A stretch of 64,000 nucleotides of DNA from Bacteroidota bacterium (lineage in GTDB: Bacteria; Bacteroidota; Bacteroidia; NS11-12g; UBA955): assembly GCA_963169345.1 (NCBI GenBank), contig CAUJCT010000042.1:1-64000 (forward strand), given 5' to 3'. The notes under the pieces are model-generated. The model was not told the DNA's origin and searched no databases. It saw nothing but the letters and a program-made list of their open reading frames with translations. Position numbers and translations under genes: made by a program. Positions 9,406-19,945 of the stretch are shown here, in pieces. Numbering within the stretch: position 1 is the first letter of the stretch; every line of letters begins with the position of its first letter.

Positions 9406-10200
9406 ATGTCATTAGGATTTGAAATCAAGACCGCGGCACAATATGCTGCAGAAGGCAAGACACCAGAAGTGTTGTTTTATGTAGGATGTGCAGGCAGTTT
9501 CGACGAGAGAGCCCAGAAAATCACAAAGGCATTTGCAAAGATTCTGCATCATTGCAACATCGATTTTGCAATATTGGGGAATGAAGAAGGTTGCACTGGC
9601 GATCCGGCCAAAAGAGCGGGCAATGAATTTTTGTTTCAGATGCAGGCGATGAACAACATAGCAGTATTGAATGGCTATGGAATCACTAACATAGTGACCA
9701 CCTGCCCGCATTGTTTCAATACCCTTAAAAATGAATATCCTTCTTTAGGTGGACATTACAAGGTCATACATCATACTCAGTTTTTGCAGAACCTGATCAA
9801 CGAAGGCAAATTGAAGTTTGAAGGCGGACCTTTCAAAGGCAAAAAAATCACCTACCACGACAGTTGCTATTTGGGCAGGGCAAATGGCGAATACATGGCT
9901 CCAAGAGCGGTTTTAGAGGTACTTGATGCCGAGTTGATAGAGATGAAACGCTGCAAGAGCAATGGTTTTTGTTGCGGAGCTGGAGGAGCGCAGATGTTTA
10001 AAGAAGCAGAAAAAGGGAACAAGGAGGTGAATATTGAAAGAGCAGAAGAAGCAGTTTCTACCGGTGCATCAATAGTAGCCGCTAATTGTCCGTTTTGCAT
10101 GACCATGTTAAGAGATGGCGTCAAGCATCAGAATAAAGAATCTGAAGTAGAGGTTTTAGATTTAGCAGAGTTGGTTGCCAAGGCCAAAGACCTGATTTAA
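9406..10200 (+). CDS. CCG-domain (Fe-S)-binding oxidoreductase subunit (heterodisulfide-reductase B / LutA-like)
   Basis: The 264-residue protein has two cysteine-rich CCG-type segments: YVGCAGSFDE at the N-terminus with TTCPHCFNTLKNEYP near residue 100, and YHDSCYLGR near 150 with CKSNGFCCGAGGAQMF near 185 and NCPFCMTML near 227. In HdrB and LutA/GlpC relatives such motifs hold a non-cubane or 4Fe-4S cluster and shuttle electrons between dehydrogenase partners. No partner gene (the usual 4Fe-4S dicluster subunit) is adjacent here. It stands as a single gene with its own promoter, followed by a repeat-rich gap. Confidence 0.85.
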   Translation: MSLGFEIKTAAQYAAEGKTPEVLFYVGCAGSFDERAQKITKAFAKILHHCNIDFAILGNEEGCTGDPAKRAGNEFLFQMQAMNNIAVLNGYGITNIVTTCPHCFNTLKNEYPSLGGHYKVIHHTQFLQNLINEGKLKFEGGPFKGKKITYHDSCYLGRANGEYMAPRAVLEVLDAELIEMKRCKSNGFCCGAGGAQMFKEAEKGNKEVNIERAEEAVSTGASIVAANCPFCMTMLRDGVKHQNKESEVEVLDLAELVAKAKDLI

Positions 10201-10331
10201 AGAACGACTTAAAGGTCAAAGTTTACATTAAATTTTAATTAAAAAAAAGGACGCTTTATTGAAGCGGGCAGAATAGTTTTTGAAAAGAGCGAAAACTTTT
10301 TGAAGTGAGGGGTTGGTTTTTTATTTTTTTT

Positions 10332-10720
10332 AATTTCCAATACCCTAGTCCGCCTCAGGCGGATCTTTTGAATTAAAATAATTCAAAATACCTTTTATTC
10401 TTATCCTATATATAAACCAAATTTCCAAGTAGACTTTATTGAAACCACTACTATTTTTTATGTGTGCGGTAGTATTTTTTTTATTTTGTATTTAGTTCTT
10501 TCGAGTTTTTTTAATTTCCAATACCCTAGCAGGGTATTTTGAATTAAAATAATTCAAAATACCTTTTATTCTTATCCTTTATATAAACCAAATTTCCAAG
10601 TGTACTTTATTGAAACCACTACTATTTTTTATGTGTGAGTTAATATTTTTTTTATTTGGTATTTAGTTCTTTCGAGTTTTTTTAATTTCCAATACCCTAG
10701 CAGGGTATTTTGAATTAAAA
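10332..10720. repeat. AT-rich tandem repeat, two full units and a partial third
   Basis: Units begin at 10332, 10513 and 10684 (periods 181 and 171) with AATTTCCAATACCCTAG. Each carries nested inverted repeats: TACCCTAGCAGGGTA in units 2 and 3, replaced in unit 1 by a different palindrome (TCCGCCTCAGGCGGA), and TTGAATTAAAATAATTCAA in units 1 and 2. The 10-base length difference maps to that palindrome swap. The third unit is cut after about 37 bases by the upstream region of the next gene. The remaining parts of 10201-10766 show no reading frame on either strand that I can support. Confidence 0.85.
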
Positions 10721-10766
10721 AAATGTTGTCTTCTTTCCCATTTCTTCCTAAATTGCATCCAATACT

Positions 10767-11927
10767 ATGAAATACCTCACCATTATCATCGCTCTTCTCT
10801 GCTTTTCTTCCAGCGCCGCTCAAACTAAATCCCAAATCAGAAAAGCTGTCCAAAAAAACTTAGATATCTATCGCGACCACCACGCCGTTTACGAATCATG
10901 GTTCAAATTTAAATCCGGTGATGATACCGGATACTCTATAATGGATATCCGATTGTACACCATTCTCGGTCAACCCGCCTACATCATTAATAAAGAAATA
11001 AATGATTATGACACCATATTGGGCGCTAAAAAAACCGATTACATTACCACGCTCTATCTTAAAAGCAATAAATACTACACACTGAGCACTGACAGGTATA
11101 GTCTTAAAACCTTAGCTAATGAATTAAAAGAAGATAAATACAAAGGATTCAGATATAATAAAAAGGCTTTAAAATCCTTTAAACTTGGACCCGATACCAG
11201 CACCAAATACCATATACTGATTCAGGAAACTGAATACAAAGACAAGCGAGATACAATACTATTCAAAACACTGTTGTACATTGATAAAACATCTATGATG
11301 CCCATGATATACGAAAACTGGGCTTGGTTCGATGGTGGTGTGCAATATTCGCGTCAAAAACTGATCAGAATAGAAGCAATAACCAATAAAAACCTACTCT
11401 CTGTCAGTCGCGAAATTGATAGCTTATCTGCGGCATTTAAAACGCATATCAGTGGTGACTCACTGAATGAAGAATTCAGAGCTAAATTTAAGAAACATCA
11501 GATTGGCGATACCATGATGCCAATTTCTGGTCGCATCAGTCAGAGTAAAGACAGTTTTAATCTTTTCAACCATGGCGACTCCATCCTCATCATCGACTTT
11601 TCTTACACTACCTGTGGCTGGTGTATATACTGCATACCGGCTTTAAATGCTTTACACAAAAGATACGACAGTACCGGAGTAGCTGTGTATTCTGTTGACC
11701 CTATTAAAGGCGACTGGAAAAAAATAGAAAAATTTGTAGCTTACTACAAGATTGTTTATCCCATAGTAGAAATCGATTACGATTATTCTTATGAGTACGG
11801 CGTTCAAGGATACCCCACATTATTCATAATCAAAAATGGCATTCTGATATACATGCACCGGGGATTCAGTGAAGACATGGAAAAGGAAATTATTAGAGAG
11901 GTCGAAAAAGCGCTCGGCAAGCCTTAA
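10767..11927 (+). CDS. Secreted thioredoxin-fold protein (TlpA/thioredoxin-like)
   Basis: The 386-residue protein has a signal peptide (MKYLTIIIALLCFSSSAAQ). A long N-terminal half of unknown, probably beta-rich fold (about 20-250) precedes a C-terminal thioredoxin-like domain (about 255-383) with IIDFSYTTCGWCIYCIPALN holding a WCIYC redox pair, and the cis-Pro region GVQGYPTLFIIKNG. It likely acts in the periplasm as a disulfide reductase or isomerase; the target is unknown. The 3' end overlaps the convergent iscX gene by four bases. Confidence 0.85.
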   Translation: MKYLTIIIALLCFSSSAAQTKSQIRKAVQKNLDIYRDHHAVYESWFKFKSGDDTGYSIMDIRLYTILGQPAYIINKEINDYDTILGAKKTDYITTLYLKSNKYYTLSTDRYSLKTLANELKEDKYKGFRYNKKALKSFKLGPDTSTKYHILIQETEYKDKRDTILFKTLLYIDKTSMMPMIYENWAWFDGGVQYSRQKLIRIEAITNKNLLSVSREIDSLSAAFKTHISGDSLNEEFRAKFKKHQIGDTMMPISGRISQSKDSFNLFNHGDSILIIDFSYTTCGWCIYCIPALNALHKRYDSTGVAVYSVDPIKGDWKKIEKFVAYYKIVYPIVEIDYDYSYEYGVQGYPTLFIIKNGILIYMHRGFSEDMEKEIIREVEKALGKP

Positions 11928-12160
11928 TCCTGATTGTCTCTCCACTCATACACCCACTGGCTTTGAATCATCTCCAGGTGCCCTTCATTACACTCTTCGC
12001 GTGTACCTTTAAAATTTGGGATTTCCAAAACCCACTCCAGCAGGTCTGTAAATCGCACTCTGTATATTTGAGATTCACCAAATTCGTTGCCAAATCGCTC
12101 GTAAAGGGCCATGGCTATGTCCTCGTAGTCTCTCCAGTGAATGGGTAATTGAAATGTCAT
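11924..12160 (-). CDS. iscX: IscX-like Fe-S assembly accessory protein
   Basis: The 78 residues match the IscX/YfhJ pattern: an acidic small protein with YEDIAMALYERFG, then VRFTDLLEWVLEIPNF and EECNEGHLEMIQSQWVYEW. In other bacteria IscX binds IscS and iron and tunes cluster assembly. It lies nine bases downstream of the 2Fe-2S ferredoxin gene, an isc-operon order (fdx-iscX), but no other isc gene is present in the window. The name rests on recognisable motifs and the neighbour. Confidence 0.85.
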   Translation of the reverse strand: MTFQLPIHWRDYEDIAMALYERFGNEFGESQIYRVRFTDLLEWVLEIPNFKGTREECNEGHLEMIQSQWVYEWRDNQD

Positions 12161-12169
12161 AAATTTATG

Positions 12170-12499
12170 TTAATGTCCGATGATTAGAGATTGGTCGGGA
12201 ATGGTTACAACTAAGTCAGTATCCTCTTCTAAAGTGCATTGACAAGCTAATCTTGAATTGAATTTAGGATTTCTGGCCCTGTCAACAAAATCTTCTTCTT
12301 TGTCTGTCATCTCCTTTAATGAATCTCCACCTTGCTCTACATATATATGGCAGGTGCTACAGGCACATACAGCTCCGCAGTTATGATGCAGGTTCACATC
12401 ATTGTCCAGTGCGACATCCAGTATCATTTCCCCAACTTCCATATCAACGGTAATTGGTGATTTATCTTTTTCTTCGAAATTGAAGGTAATCTTCGGCAT
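12170..12499 (-). CDS. fdx: ISC-type 2Fe-2S ferredoxin (adrenodoxin family)
   Basis: The 109-residue protein has the vertebrate/ISC ferredoxin cysteine pattern: HNCGAVCACSTCHIYVEQ near residue 40 and RLACQCTLEED near 84, and the acidic partner-binding stretch in between. This family supplies electrons to Fe-S cluster assembly. It is followed after nine bases by iscX, supporting that role. A TAACTTTG -7 element lies just upstream. Confidence 0.92.
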   Translation of the reverse strand: MPKITFNFEEKDKSPITVDMEVGEMILDVALDNDVNLHHNCGAVCACSTCHIYVEQGGDSLKEMTDKEEDFVDRARNPKFNSRLACQCTLEEDTDLVVTIPDQSLIIGH

Positions 12500-12509
12500 A
12501 ATTGCTCGG

Positions 12510-12517
12510 CAAAGTTA
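12510..12517 (-). promoter_or_regulatory. Probable -7 element for fdx-iscX
   Basis: On the minus strand TAACTTTG fits TAnnTTTG and sits 11 bases upstream of the fdx ATG, overlapping the end of the preceding gene. I do not see a clear TTTG at -33, so the promoter call is tentative. Confidence 0.45.
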
Positions 12518-12877
12518 ACTGTTCTGATTGGTTTTTTTCCTGCCTATCAGTTTTATATATACAAATATAACGAAAGCCAATACCCCTAAAAGAAATGGAT
12601 ATATGCTATAGGGTTTTGTTTTCAAATCGTAGAATTCAGCAACCATCCAATTGGCATTTGCTACAATCCAGAATGCAATAGAAACATTAGGCAAAAAATG
12701 ATCACTTTCTTTATACGTAATGAAACACATCCAAAATGCTACAAGTATAGTCGGCACAGCAATTATCAGACCTGCAACCCTATACTCCATCAGCCAGCAA
12801 ATATCTTTTATTAACCACAATGGAATATGTATGGTTTCAAGAAAATATCTCGACTTATAGCGTTCAGAAATACGCAT
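12515..12877 (-). CDS. Small integral membrane protein of unknown function
   Basis: The 120 residues contain about three membrane spans (around 34-54, 64-80 and 92-112) and the conserved-looking segments ETIHIPLWLIKDICWLMEY and WIVANANWMVAEFYDL. I recall similar uncharacterised membrane proteins in Bacteroidota, but no function. It lies three bases downstream of the ABC-F gene and may be co-transcribed with it. Confidence 0.75.
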   Translation of the reverse strand: MRISERYKSRYFLETIHIPLWLIKDICWLMEYRVAGLIIAVPTILVAFWMCFITYKESDHFLPNVSIAFWIVANANWMVAEFYDLKTKPYSIYPFLLGVLAFVIFVYIKLIGRKKTNQNS

Positions 12878-12880
12878 GAT

Positions 12881-14940
<2,060 letters not shown>

Positions 14941-15879
14941 ATGAAAAAGTTAATTTTACTATTTGCGCTGGCTTTTACATTCATTCCGGCGCAAGCTCAA
15001 AACGAAAGCGATTCCTTTGATATGCAAGGGCTTCAGCAACTGCTCACCCAAGACAGTATACTGCGCTCTTTTCATTATCAAACCGGTCGCGTAACTATTG
15101 GAAACAAACTTGCTACCATTGATGTTCCTCCTGGATGCCTCTATCTTGGACCTGAAGAATCCAAATTTATGATGGAACAGATTTTCGGAAATCCTCCGGG
15201 ACCTCCTTCTTTAGGTATGCTTTTATCGGATACCCCAAGTGTTATTGAAGGATTTCGTTGGGTGATTGATTATAACTATAACGAGGATGGTCACGTCATG
15301 GATGATGATGCCAAAGATATCAATTACGATGACTTACTTAAACAAATGCAGGAAGAAACCGATGAAGCCAGCAAAGAACGAATTAAACAAGGTTATGAAT
15401 CTGTTAAATTGATTGGCTGGGCTCAGGCTCCTTTCTATGATGATAAAAACAAAAAATTACATTGGGCGAAAGAACTCAAGTTTGGTGCTTCTGAAATCAA
15501 TACACTCAATTACAATATTCGTGTACTCGGCCGTCAGGGATTTTTGGAAATGAATATCATCACAGATATGAATGGTTTACCTGATGTGAAAAAAGACATC
15601 AATACTATTTTAGCATCTACCAACTTTATAGATGGACAACGCTATGCTGACTACAATGAAGATACAGACAAATTAGCAGAATATGGTATTGGTGGTTTAA
15701 TTGTTGGAGGTGTTTTAGCTAAAACAGGTTTATTAGCCAAGATTGGAATCTTTCTTCTGAAAATAATAAAGCCACTGATAGTTGGTGTTATTGCTCTATT
15801 TGGATTTCTTGGTAAACGTTTCTTCGGTAAAAAGAAAGCTGAAGAAGAAAATACAACACCACAAGAACCTGCAGAATAA
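14941..15879 (+). CDS. DUF2167 family membrane protein
   Basis: The 312-residue protein starts with a signal peptide (MKKLILLFALAFTFIPAQAQ). A longer frame from 14890 only adds residues before it, so the ATG at 14941 is preferred. Family-typical segments are ATIDVPPGCLYL, GFRWVIDYNYNEDGHVMDDDA, LIGWAQAPFYDDKNKKLHWAKEL, LNYNIRVLGRQGFLEMN and, near the end, a hydrophobic hairpin (GIGGLIVGGVLAKTGLLAKIG). A second hydrophobic stretch follows, then a basic tail. DUF2167 proteins are uncharacterised envelope proteins, reported near stress-related genes in other phyla. A terminator follows. Confidence 0.9.
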   Translation: MKKLILLFALAFTFIPAQAQNESDSFDMQGLQQLLTQDSILRSFHYQTGRVTIGNKLATIDVPPGCLYLGPEESKFMMEQIFGNPPGPPSLGMLLSDTPSVIEGFRWVIDYNYNEDGHVMDDDAKDINYDDLLKQMQEETDEASKERIKQGYESVKLIGWAQAPFYDDKNKKLHWAKELKFGASEINTLNYNIRVLGRQGFLEMNIITDMNGLPDVKKDINTILASTNFIDGQRYADYNEDTDKLAEYGIGGLIVGGVLAKTGLLAKIGIFLLKIIKPLIVGVIALFGFLGKRFFGKKKAEEENTTPQEPAE

Positions 15880-15901
15880 TTTATAACTCAATACTATTCA
15901 T

Positions 15902-15934
15902 AAGCCTGATTCGAAAGTTTCAGGCTTTTTTTTT
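15902..15934 (+). terminator. Rho-independent terminator after the DUF2167 gene
   Basis: The stem AAGCCTGA / TTCAGGCTT, with a short AT-rich loop, is followed by a long T-run, about 20 bases after the stop codon. Confidence 0.85.
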
Positions 15935-16042
15935 GAATCAATTTTGTGTGAATAAGGTCCCTTTTCTTTTATGTATAATTTTAATGTGCAAAATCATATT
16001 TAATTAAAAAAAAATTGCTTAATATCGTTTAGTTATTTCAAT

Positions 16043-17371
16043 ATGAAATCCATTAAACCAAATGAACAGATTCGCTATACAGATGCCGACACTGCTGTAC
16101 AGATAATTAAAAGTGGTATGCGTGTTTTCATTCAGGGAAGTGCAGCTACACCAACAACTCTGCTTACAGCACTATACAATCGCAGAAAAGAATTAAGCAA
16201 TGTCGAATTGATGAGTTTAAGCACTTATGGTGGTGAAATATTTTCAAAACCCGATTTCGGCTCATCTTTCTTTTTAAATTCACTGTTTGTATCTGCAAAT
16301 GTTCGCCATCTGGTCAATTCTGATGCAGGAGATTATATACCGGTTTTTTTAAGCGAAATTCCCAGATTATTTGAAAGTGGTGTATTGCCAATCGATGTTG
16401 CACTTATCAATGTCTCTCCTCCTGACAAACATGGTTTCTGCTCTCTTGGCACATCTGTTGATATTGTCCGATCAGCTATACAGAAGGCTGAGCATGTGAT
16501 TGCACAAATCAATACCCGCATGCCAAGAACACATGGGGATGGTATTATACATATCAGCAGCTTCGATACTTTGGTCAATGTTGTTGACGAATTACCGGAA
16601 ATATCTTATTCTCATAAAGTGGATGAAGATGCCCTTAAAATTGGCAAATTCTGCGCTGAATTGATAGAAGATGGCTCAACTTTGCAAATGGGTATCGGTC
16701 ATATTCCGGATGCGGTACTGGCCAGTCTGGGTCAGCACAAAGACTTAGGCATCCACACCGAAATGTTCTCGGATGGTTTATTACCCTTGATTGAAAAAGG
16801 CATTATCACTAATAAACACAAAGTCAAACACAGAGGTAAAATTGTGACCAGTTTTGTTGTAGGCACTCGCAAACTATACGATTTTGTTGATGACAATCCT
16901 ATGGTGGCTTTTTTAGATATCGACTATGTCAATGATTCAAAAGTGATACGCGCAAATCCCAAAGCAGTTTCAATTAACTCAGCCATTGAAATTGATGTTA
17001 CCGGACAAGTTTGCTCCGATTCTATTGGCACATACCAGTTTTCAGGCGTAGGTGGGCAGCTGGATTTTATGAGAGGTGCTGCTTTGTCGGTTGGTGGTAA
17101 ACCTGTGATTGCAATTGAGTCGCGAACCAATGAAGGTAAATCTAAAATAGTTCCTGTATTAAAAGACGGGGCTGGTGTAGTTACTACCAGAGCACATTTG
17201 CACTATGTGGTGACAGAATATGGAGTAGCCGATTTGTTTGGAAAAAATCTATCAGAAAGAGCTTACGAGTTACTACGAATTGCGCATCCCGACGATAGAG
17301 AAACACTTGATAAAGCCATTTTCAAACGCTTTGGTAAAAGAGTACATGCTACTACAGCGATTTCGAAATAG
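16043..17371 (+). CDS. Acetyl-CoA hydrolase/transferase family protein (4-hydroxybutyrate CoA-transferase-like)
   Basis: The 442-residue class I CoA-transferase has an N-terminal half with VFIQGSAATPTTLL and an early glycine-rich CoA region, and a C-terminal half with LQMGIGHIPDAVLASL and HTEMFSDGLLPLIEKG; the glutamate in HTEM is where the family's catalytic Glu is expected. FSGVGGQLDFMRGA and TTRAHLHYVVTEYGVADLFGK are strongly conserved family motifs. It moves CoA between acetyl-CoA and a carboxylic acid, or hydrolyses acetyl-CoA; the natural substrate cannot be told. It stands alone. Confidence 0.93.
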   Translation: MKSIKPNEQIRYTDADTAVQIIKSGMRVFIQGSAATPTTLLTALYNRRKELSNVELMSLSTYGGEIFSKPDFGSSFFLNSLFVSANVRHLVNSDAGDYIPVFLSEIPRLFESGVLPIDVALINVSPPDKHGFCSLGTSVDIVRSAIQKAEHVIAQINTRMPRTHGDGIIHISSFDTLVNVVDELPEISYSHKVDEDALKIGKFCAELIEDGSTLQMGIGHIPDAVLASLGQHKDLGIHTEMFSDGLLPLIEKGIITNKHKVKHRGKIVTSFVVGTRKLYDFVDDNPMVAFLDIDYVNDSKVIRANPKAVSINSAIEIDVTGQVCSDSIGTYQFSGVGGQLDFMRGAALSVGGKPVIAIESRTNEGKSKIVPVLKDGAGVVTTRAHLHYVVTEYGVADLFGKNLSERAYELLRIAHPDDRETLDKAIFKRFGKRVHATTAISK

Positions 17372-17390
17372 GCTATTTGAATTTATCTGA

Positions 17391-17807
17391 CTAACGAAAT
17401 CTCTTTTTGCTTATTTCAAGTTTATCTTTAAAATCCTTGAATATCTCAATAATGCCACCCAGGGAAATAAAAATAAAAAAAGCATATATGATCCCCGACC
17501 ACCAAAATCCCCAGAAAGTATAGACATAAGCATCTTCTGGATGAGTTAAAGAATAAACTACAGGAACAGTATCCAATCTGTTATAACTGAGATTTTCGAT
17601 AGCACTGAATGTTATTATTTCTCCTCTGTGTTGAAATTCTACAATCGTATTGACGGCTCTACTATGCCTGAATGGATAAGTCAAAGTTTCAACCACAACG
17701 CCATCTGTCGTATTACCACATAAAATAAACCTGACCTTAAAAATCACTACGATTGTTACACTAAGCAAAAACAAAAGAAGAATGAACTTTATTTTAGAAA
17801 AAAGCAT
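17391..17807 (-). CDS. DUF3592-like membrane protein
   Basis: The 138 residues form an N-terminal membrane span (about 5-28), a soluble beta domain (VVVETLTYPFRHSR, NTIVEFQHRGEIITF, DTVPVVYSLTHPEDA), and a C-terminal span (about 100-122). This TM-beta-TM layout and the VxVxYxPxxPxxA-like motif match the DUF3592 group of uncharacterised membrane proteins. The match is by pattern only. Confidence 0.65.
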   Translation of the reverse strand: MLFSKIKFILLLFLLSVTIVVIFKVRFILCGNTTDGVVVETLTYPFRHSRAVNTIVEFQHRGEIITFSAIENLSYNRLDTVPVVYSLTHPEDAYVYTFWGFWWSGIIYAFFIFISLGGIIEIFKDFKDKLEISKKRFR

Positions 17808-17869
17808 TGAATTATTAGGAGCAAAAATGCAAAATACACTTTTTTTATATACATTTAAATCAAGTGTTT

Positions 17870-18484
17870 CTAATCACTTTCCCATTTGCGACAAAGACAT
17901 CCGGATGCAGACTTCATTTTCCATTTATTGGAAGCAGCATATTGAATCAGCCGTTTCCTGAGTTTTTTGGGATAAAAAATTTTATAGATTAATTGTCTTT
18001 TGCTTAAAACCGGCAAGACTCCAATCTGTGCAAGAATGTCATAAGCTGCGGCACCACAACGCATTCCAAAGAAAGCATAATCATAAGGAGAAGTTCGCGT
18101 ATAAGCTTGTTTCAAACTATCAAATTTCATTTTTTGCTGAGCGGTCACAGGGATATAAATCACCATCTTCTTATTGCTATCACATACTCCTCCCATTATT
18201 TCATAAAAATCGGTAAAACTATGAATAGCAAACCGACTGTTTTTTTGGTGTTGATGCGATATCAAATGAAACCTGCCATTCGGCACAAAATTGATAATAC
18301 TTCCCGAATCCGTTCCAATGCCGACATGACCGCCCAACATTCCACCGAACCATTTATCTTCCGTTTTCCTGCATGTATGCTTAGGTTTCGACCCATATAA
18401 AAAATGGACTTCAATAAAGAAAGTATCCTGAGCGTTGATTTCTATAGCATATAAAAGACAAATACCCCACAAAACGACTTTCAT
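17870..18484 (-). CDS. Secreted protein, possible permuted papain-fold (NlpC/P60-like) hydrolase
   Basis: The 204 residues have a signal peptide (MKVVLWGICLLYAIEINAQ). A conserved-looking GGHVGIGTDSGSIINF segment (about residues 51-66) precedes YAFFGMRCGAAAYDIL near residue 136-151. A His in a GHVGI context followed later by a Cys in a small-residue helix is the order seen in circularly permuted NlpC/P60 (YiiX/DUF4105-like) proteins; I infer, rather than see, a peptidase. Other cysteines (C29, C101, and a pair near the C-terminus) may make disulfides. It is a single gene. Confidence 0.6.
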   Translation of the reverse strand: MKVVLWGICLLYAIEINAQDTFFIEVHFLYGSKPKHTCRKTEDKWFGGMLGGHVGIGTDSGSIINFVPNGRFHLISHQHQKNSRFAIHSFTDFYEIMGGVCDSNKKMVIYIPVTAQQKMKFDSLKQAYTRTSPYDYAFFGMRCGAAAYDILAQIGVLPVLSKRQLIYKIFYPKKLRKRLIQYAASNKWKMKSASGCLCRKWESD

Positions 18485-18593
18485 TCTTTTAGATTTATTT
18501 CTAAAGAACGTGAAGCTTAAGGCCTTGGTGAATATTTAAATGAAAATGACTAAAATCTGACTTAATTTTATCAGATAATAACAGATTTAATTG

Positions 18594-19025
18594 TCAGTCG
18601 GTACACACATATTTTGCTCGAAAATGGCGTAGACTTATTTTACAAATTTTCTCCAGAACACTTAAATCGATATCACTTAATTTATTGACATAAGTACAAG
18701 CTTTGCTCTGTTTAAATTTACCTAATTGTTCCAGGAGTTCATCAATCTCCGGCAAAGGTGTATAAACATACAATGAGAAAGCCGCTTTTCTGGGAGAGAA
18801 CCCGATAATTGGAGCATCCCCTTCATGACCGCTGGCATATTTATAATGATAAGATCCGAAACCAATTATACTTAGTCCCCACATTTTAGCTTTATACCCC
18901 GACCATTTTTCCATCAGTTCAAGCAGTTCAAGGCTTTCAGAAATCTTTCTGTCATTGTTTGCGAATGTCTGGATAAACTCAACAACATCAGCGTTAGTCA
19001 CATTGGTTTTATTCTTTGCAGCCAT
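18594..19025 (-). CDS. DUF1801 domain protein
   Basis: The 143 residues match the DUF1801/YdhG-like pattern: VVEFIQTFANNDRKISESLELLELM at the N-terminus, MWGLSIIGFGSYHYKY, then IIGFSPRKAAFSLYVY and KSKACTYVNKLSDIDLSVLEKI-like C-terminal helix. The family is cytosolic and of unknown biochemical role. It ends in the palindromic-repeat gap's upstream side and is probably monocistronic. Confidence 0.85.
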   Translation of the reverse strand: MAAKNKTNVTNADVVEFIQTFANNDRKISESLELLELMEKWSGYKAKMWGLSIIGFGSYHYKYASGHEGDAPIIGFSPRKAAFSLYVYTPLPEIDELLEQLGKFKQSKACTYVNKLSDIDLSVLEKICKISLRHFRAKYVCTD

Positions 19026-19113
19026 AACTAAATAATTTCCACCTGCAATATAACCATTATCCTAAAAAAGCAAGGATTTAACCTGAACGCAAAAAAGCTG
19101 CATTTACTCAAAA

Positions 19114-19249
19114 ATGCAATTTAGCTGTATGAAATGGGTGATTTTTGCGATAAGCTGTAATTTAAAACAACCTGTCAGGTTGCCAAATATAAACAGAACT
19201 ATCTTTATATCAATTAATTAAATCACCAAATTGCAACCTGACAGGTTCA
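19114..19249. repeat. Palindrome-bearing repeat, copy 1
   Basis: This unit starts TGCAATTTAGCTGTATGAAA and carries two 13-base palindromes, AACCTGTCAGGTT (19169-19181) and AACCTGACAGGTT (19235-19247), whose starts are 66 bases apart. The pair can fold into one long hairpin or two small ones. It is repeated 234 bases downstream. Confidence 0.9.
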
Positions 19250-19348
19250 AAATTTTTAACTCCCACCAATTTCAACCTGCGATATAATATTTCTCTTAGA
19301 AAAGTAAACACTAACCCAAAACACTGAAAATGAAGCACTTTATCCAAA

Positions 19349-19483
19349 GTGCAATTTAGCTGTATGAAATGGGTGATTTGGCGATAAGCTGTAAATTAAA
19401 ACAACCTGTCAGGTTGCCAAATCTAAACAGAACCAACTCAATACTAATAAATTAAATCATTAAAACACAACCTGACAGGTTCA
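19349..19483. repeat. Palindrome-bearing repeat, copy 2
   Basis: This is the second copy of the unit at 19114-19249, with palindromes at 19403-19415 and 19469-19481, again 66 bases apart. The first 50-60 bases are nearly identical, while the AT-rich middle differs. The last palindrome touches the stop codon of the DinB-fold gene, so it may work as its terminator. Confidence 0.9.
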
Positions 19484-19945
19484 TATTATTTGCCTCAAAT
19501 GATGCTCCAAATGATCCACATAATCCACCATCAAAAAATCCAATTCATAGACCTCTCCTTTTACCTGAACTTCATTTTTGTATAATGTTTCAGGTATGCG
19601 TCTCATCAATTCCACTAAATGCAAATTGTATAGATACCAAAAGTCGATCAGATGACCCGCCTCCATAATTTGATAATACCCAAACTGGTTCCATTTATCC
19701 TGATCGTATTGAATCGCCGGCAACACATCAAACTGCGCCCTTACAAATCGGTGGTGATTATTTGTAGCACTGTCTATCAAATGCCCAATCACTTCTTTTT
19801 TGCTCCACTTGTGAGGTGCTGGTTTAAACTCAAGGTCTTTGAGTGGAATGGCTTTAAGTTGTGCCGGAACAGACTCACATATTTGAGCGAGTCTCTCAAT
19901 TGCTTGCTCTACTTGCACTTTTGATATATTATTCACATGTTTCAT
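19481..19945 (-). CDS. DinB-fold (DUF664-like) metal-dependent protein
   Basis: This four-helix DinB_2-type protein (about 154 residues) is unrelated to the DinB polymerase. The metal-site histidines are in KKEVIGHLIDSATNNHHRF near residue 50 and DYVDHLEHHLRQI at the C-terminus. Relatives are thiol-dependent transferases or simply uncharacterised. The start is ATG 19945; the longer frame begins with TTG. It overlaps the upstream lipoprotein gene by 17 bases and is the last gene of the VOC-DUF2200-lipoprotein operon. Confidence 0.85.
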   Translation of the reverse strand: MKHVNNISKVQVEQAIERLAQICESVPAQLKAIPLKDLEFKPAPHKWSKKEVIGHLIDSATNNHHRFVRAQFDVLPAIQYDQDKWNQFGYYQIMEAGHLIDFWYLYNLHLVELMRRIPETLYKNEVQVKGEVYELDFLMVDYVDHLEHHLRQII

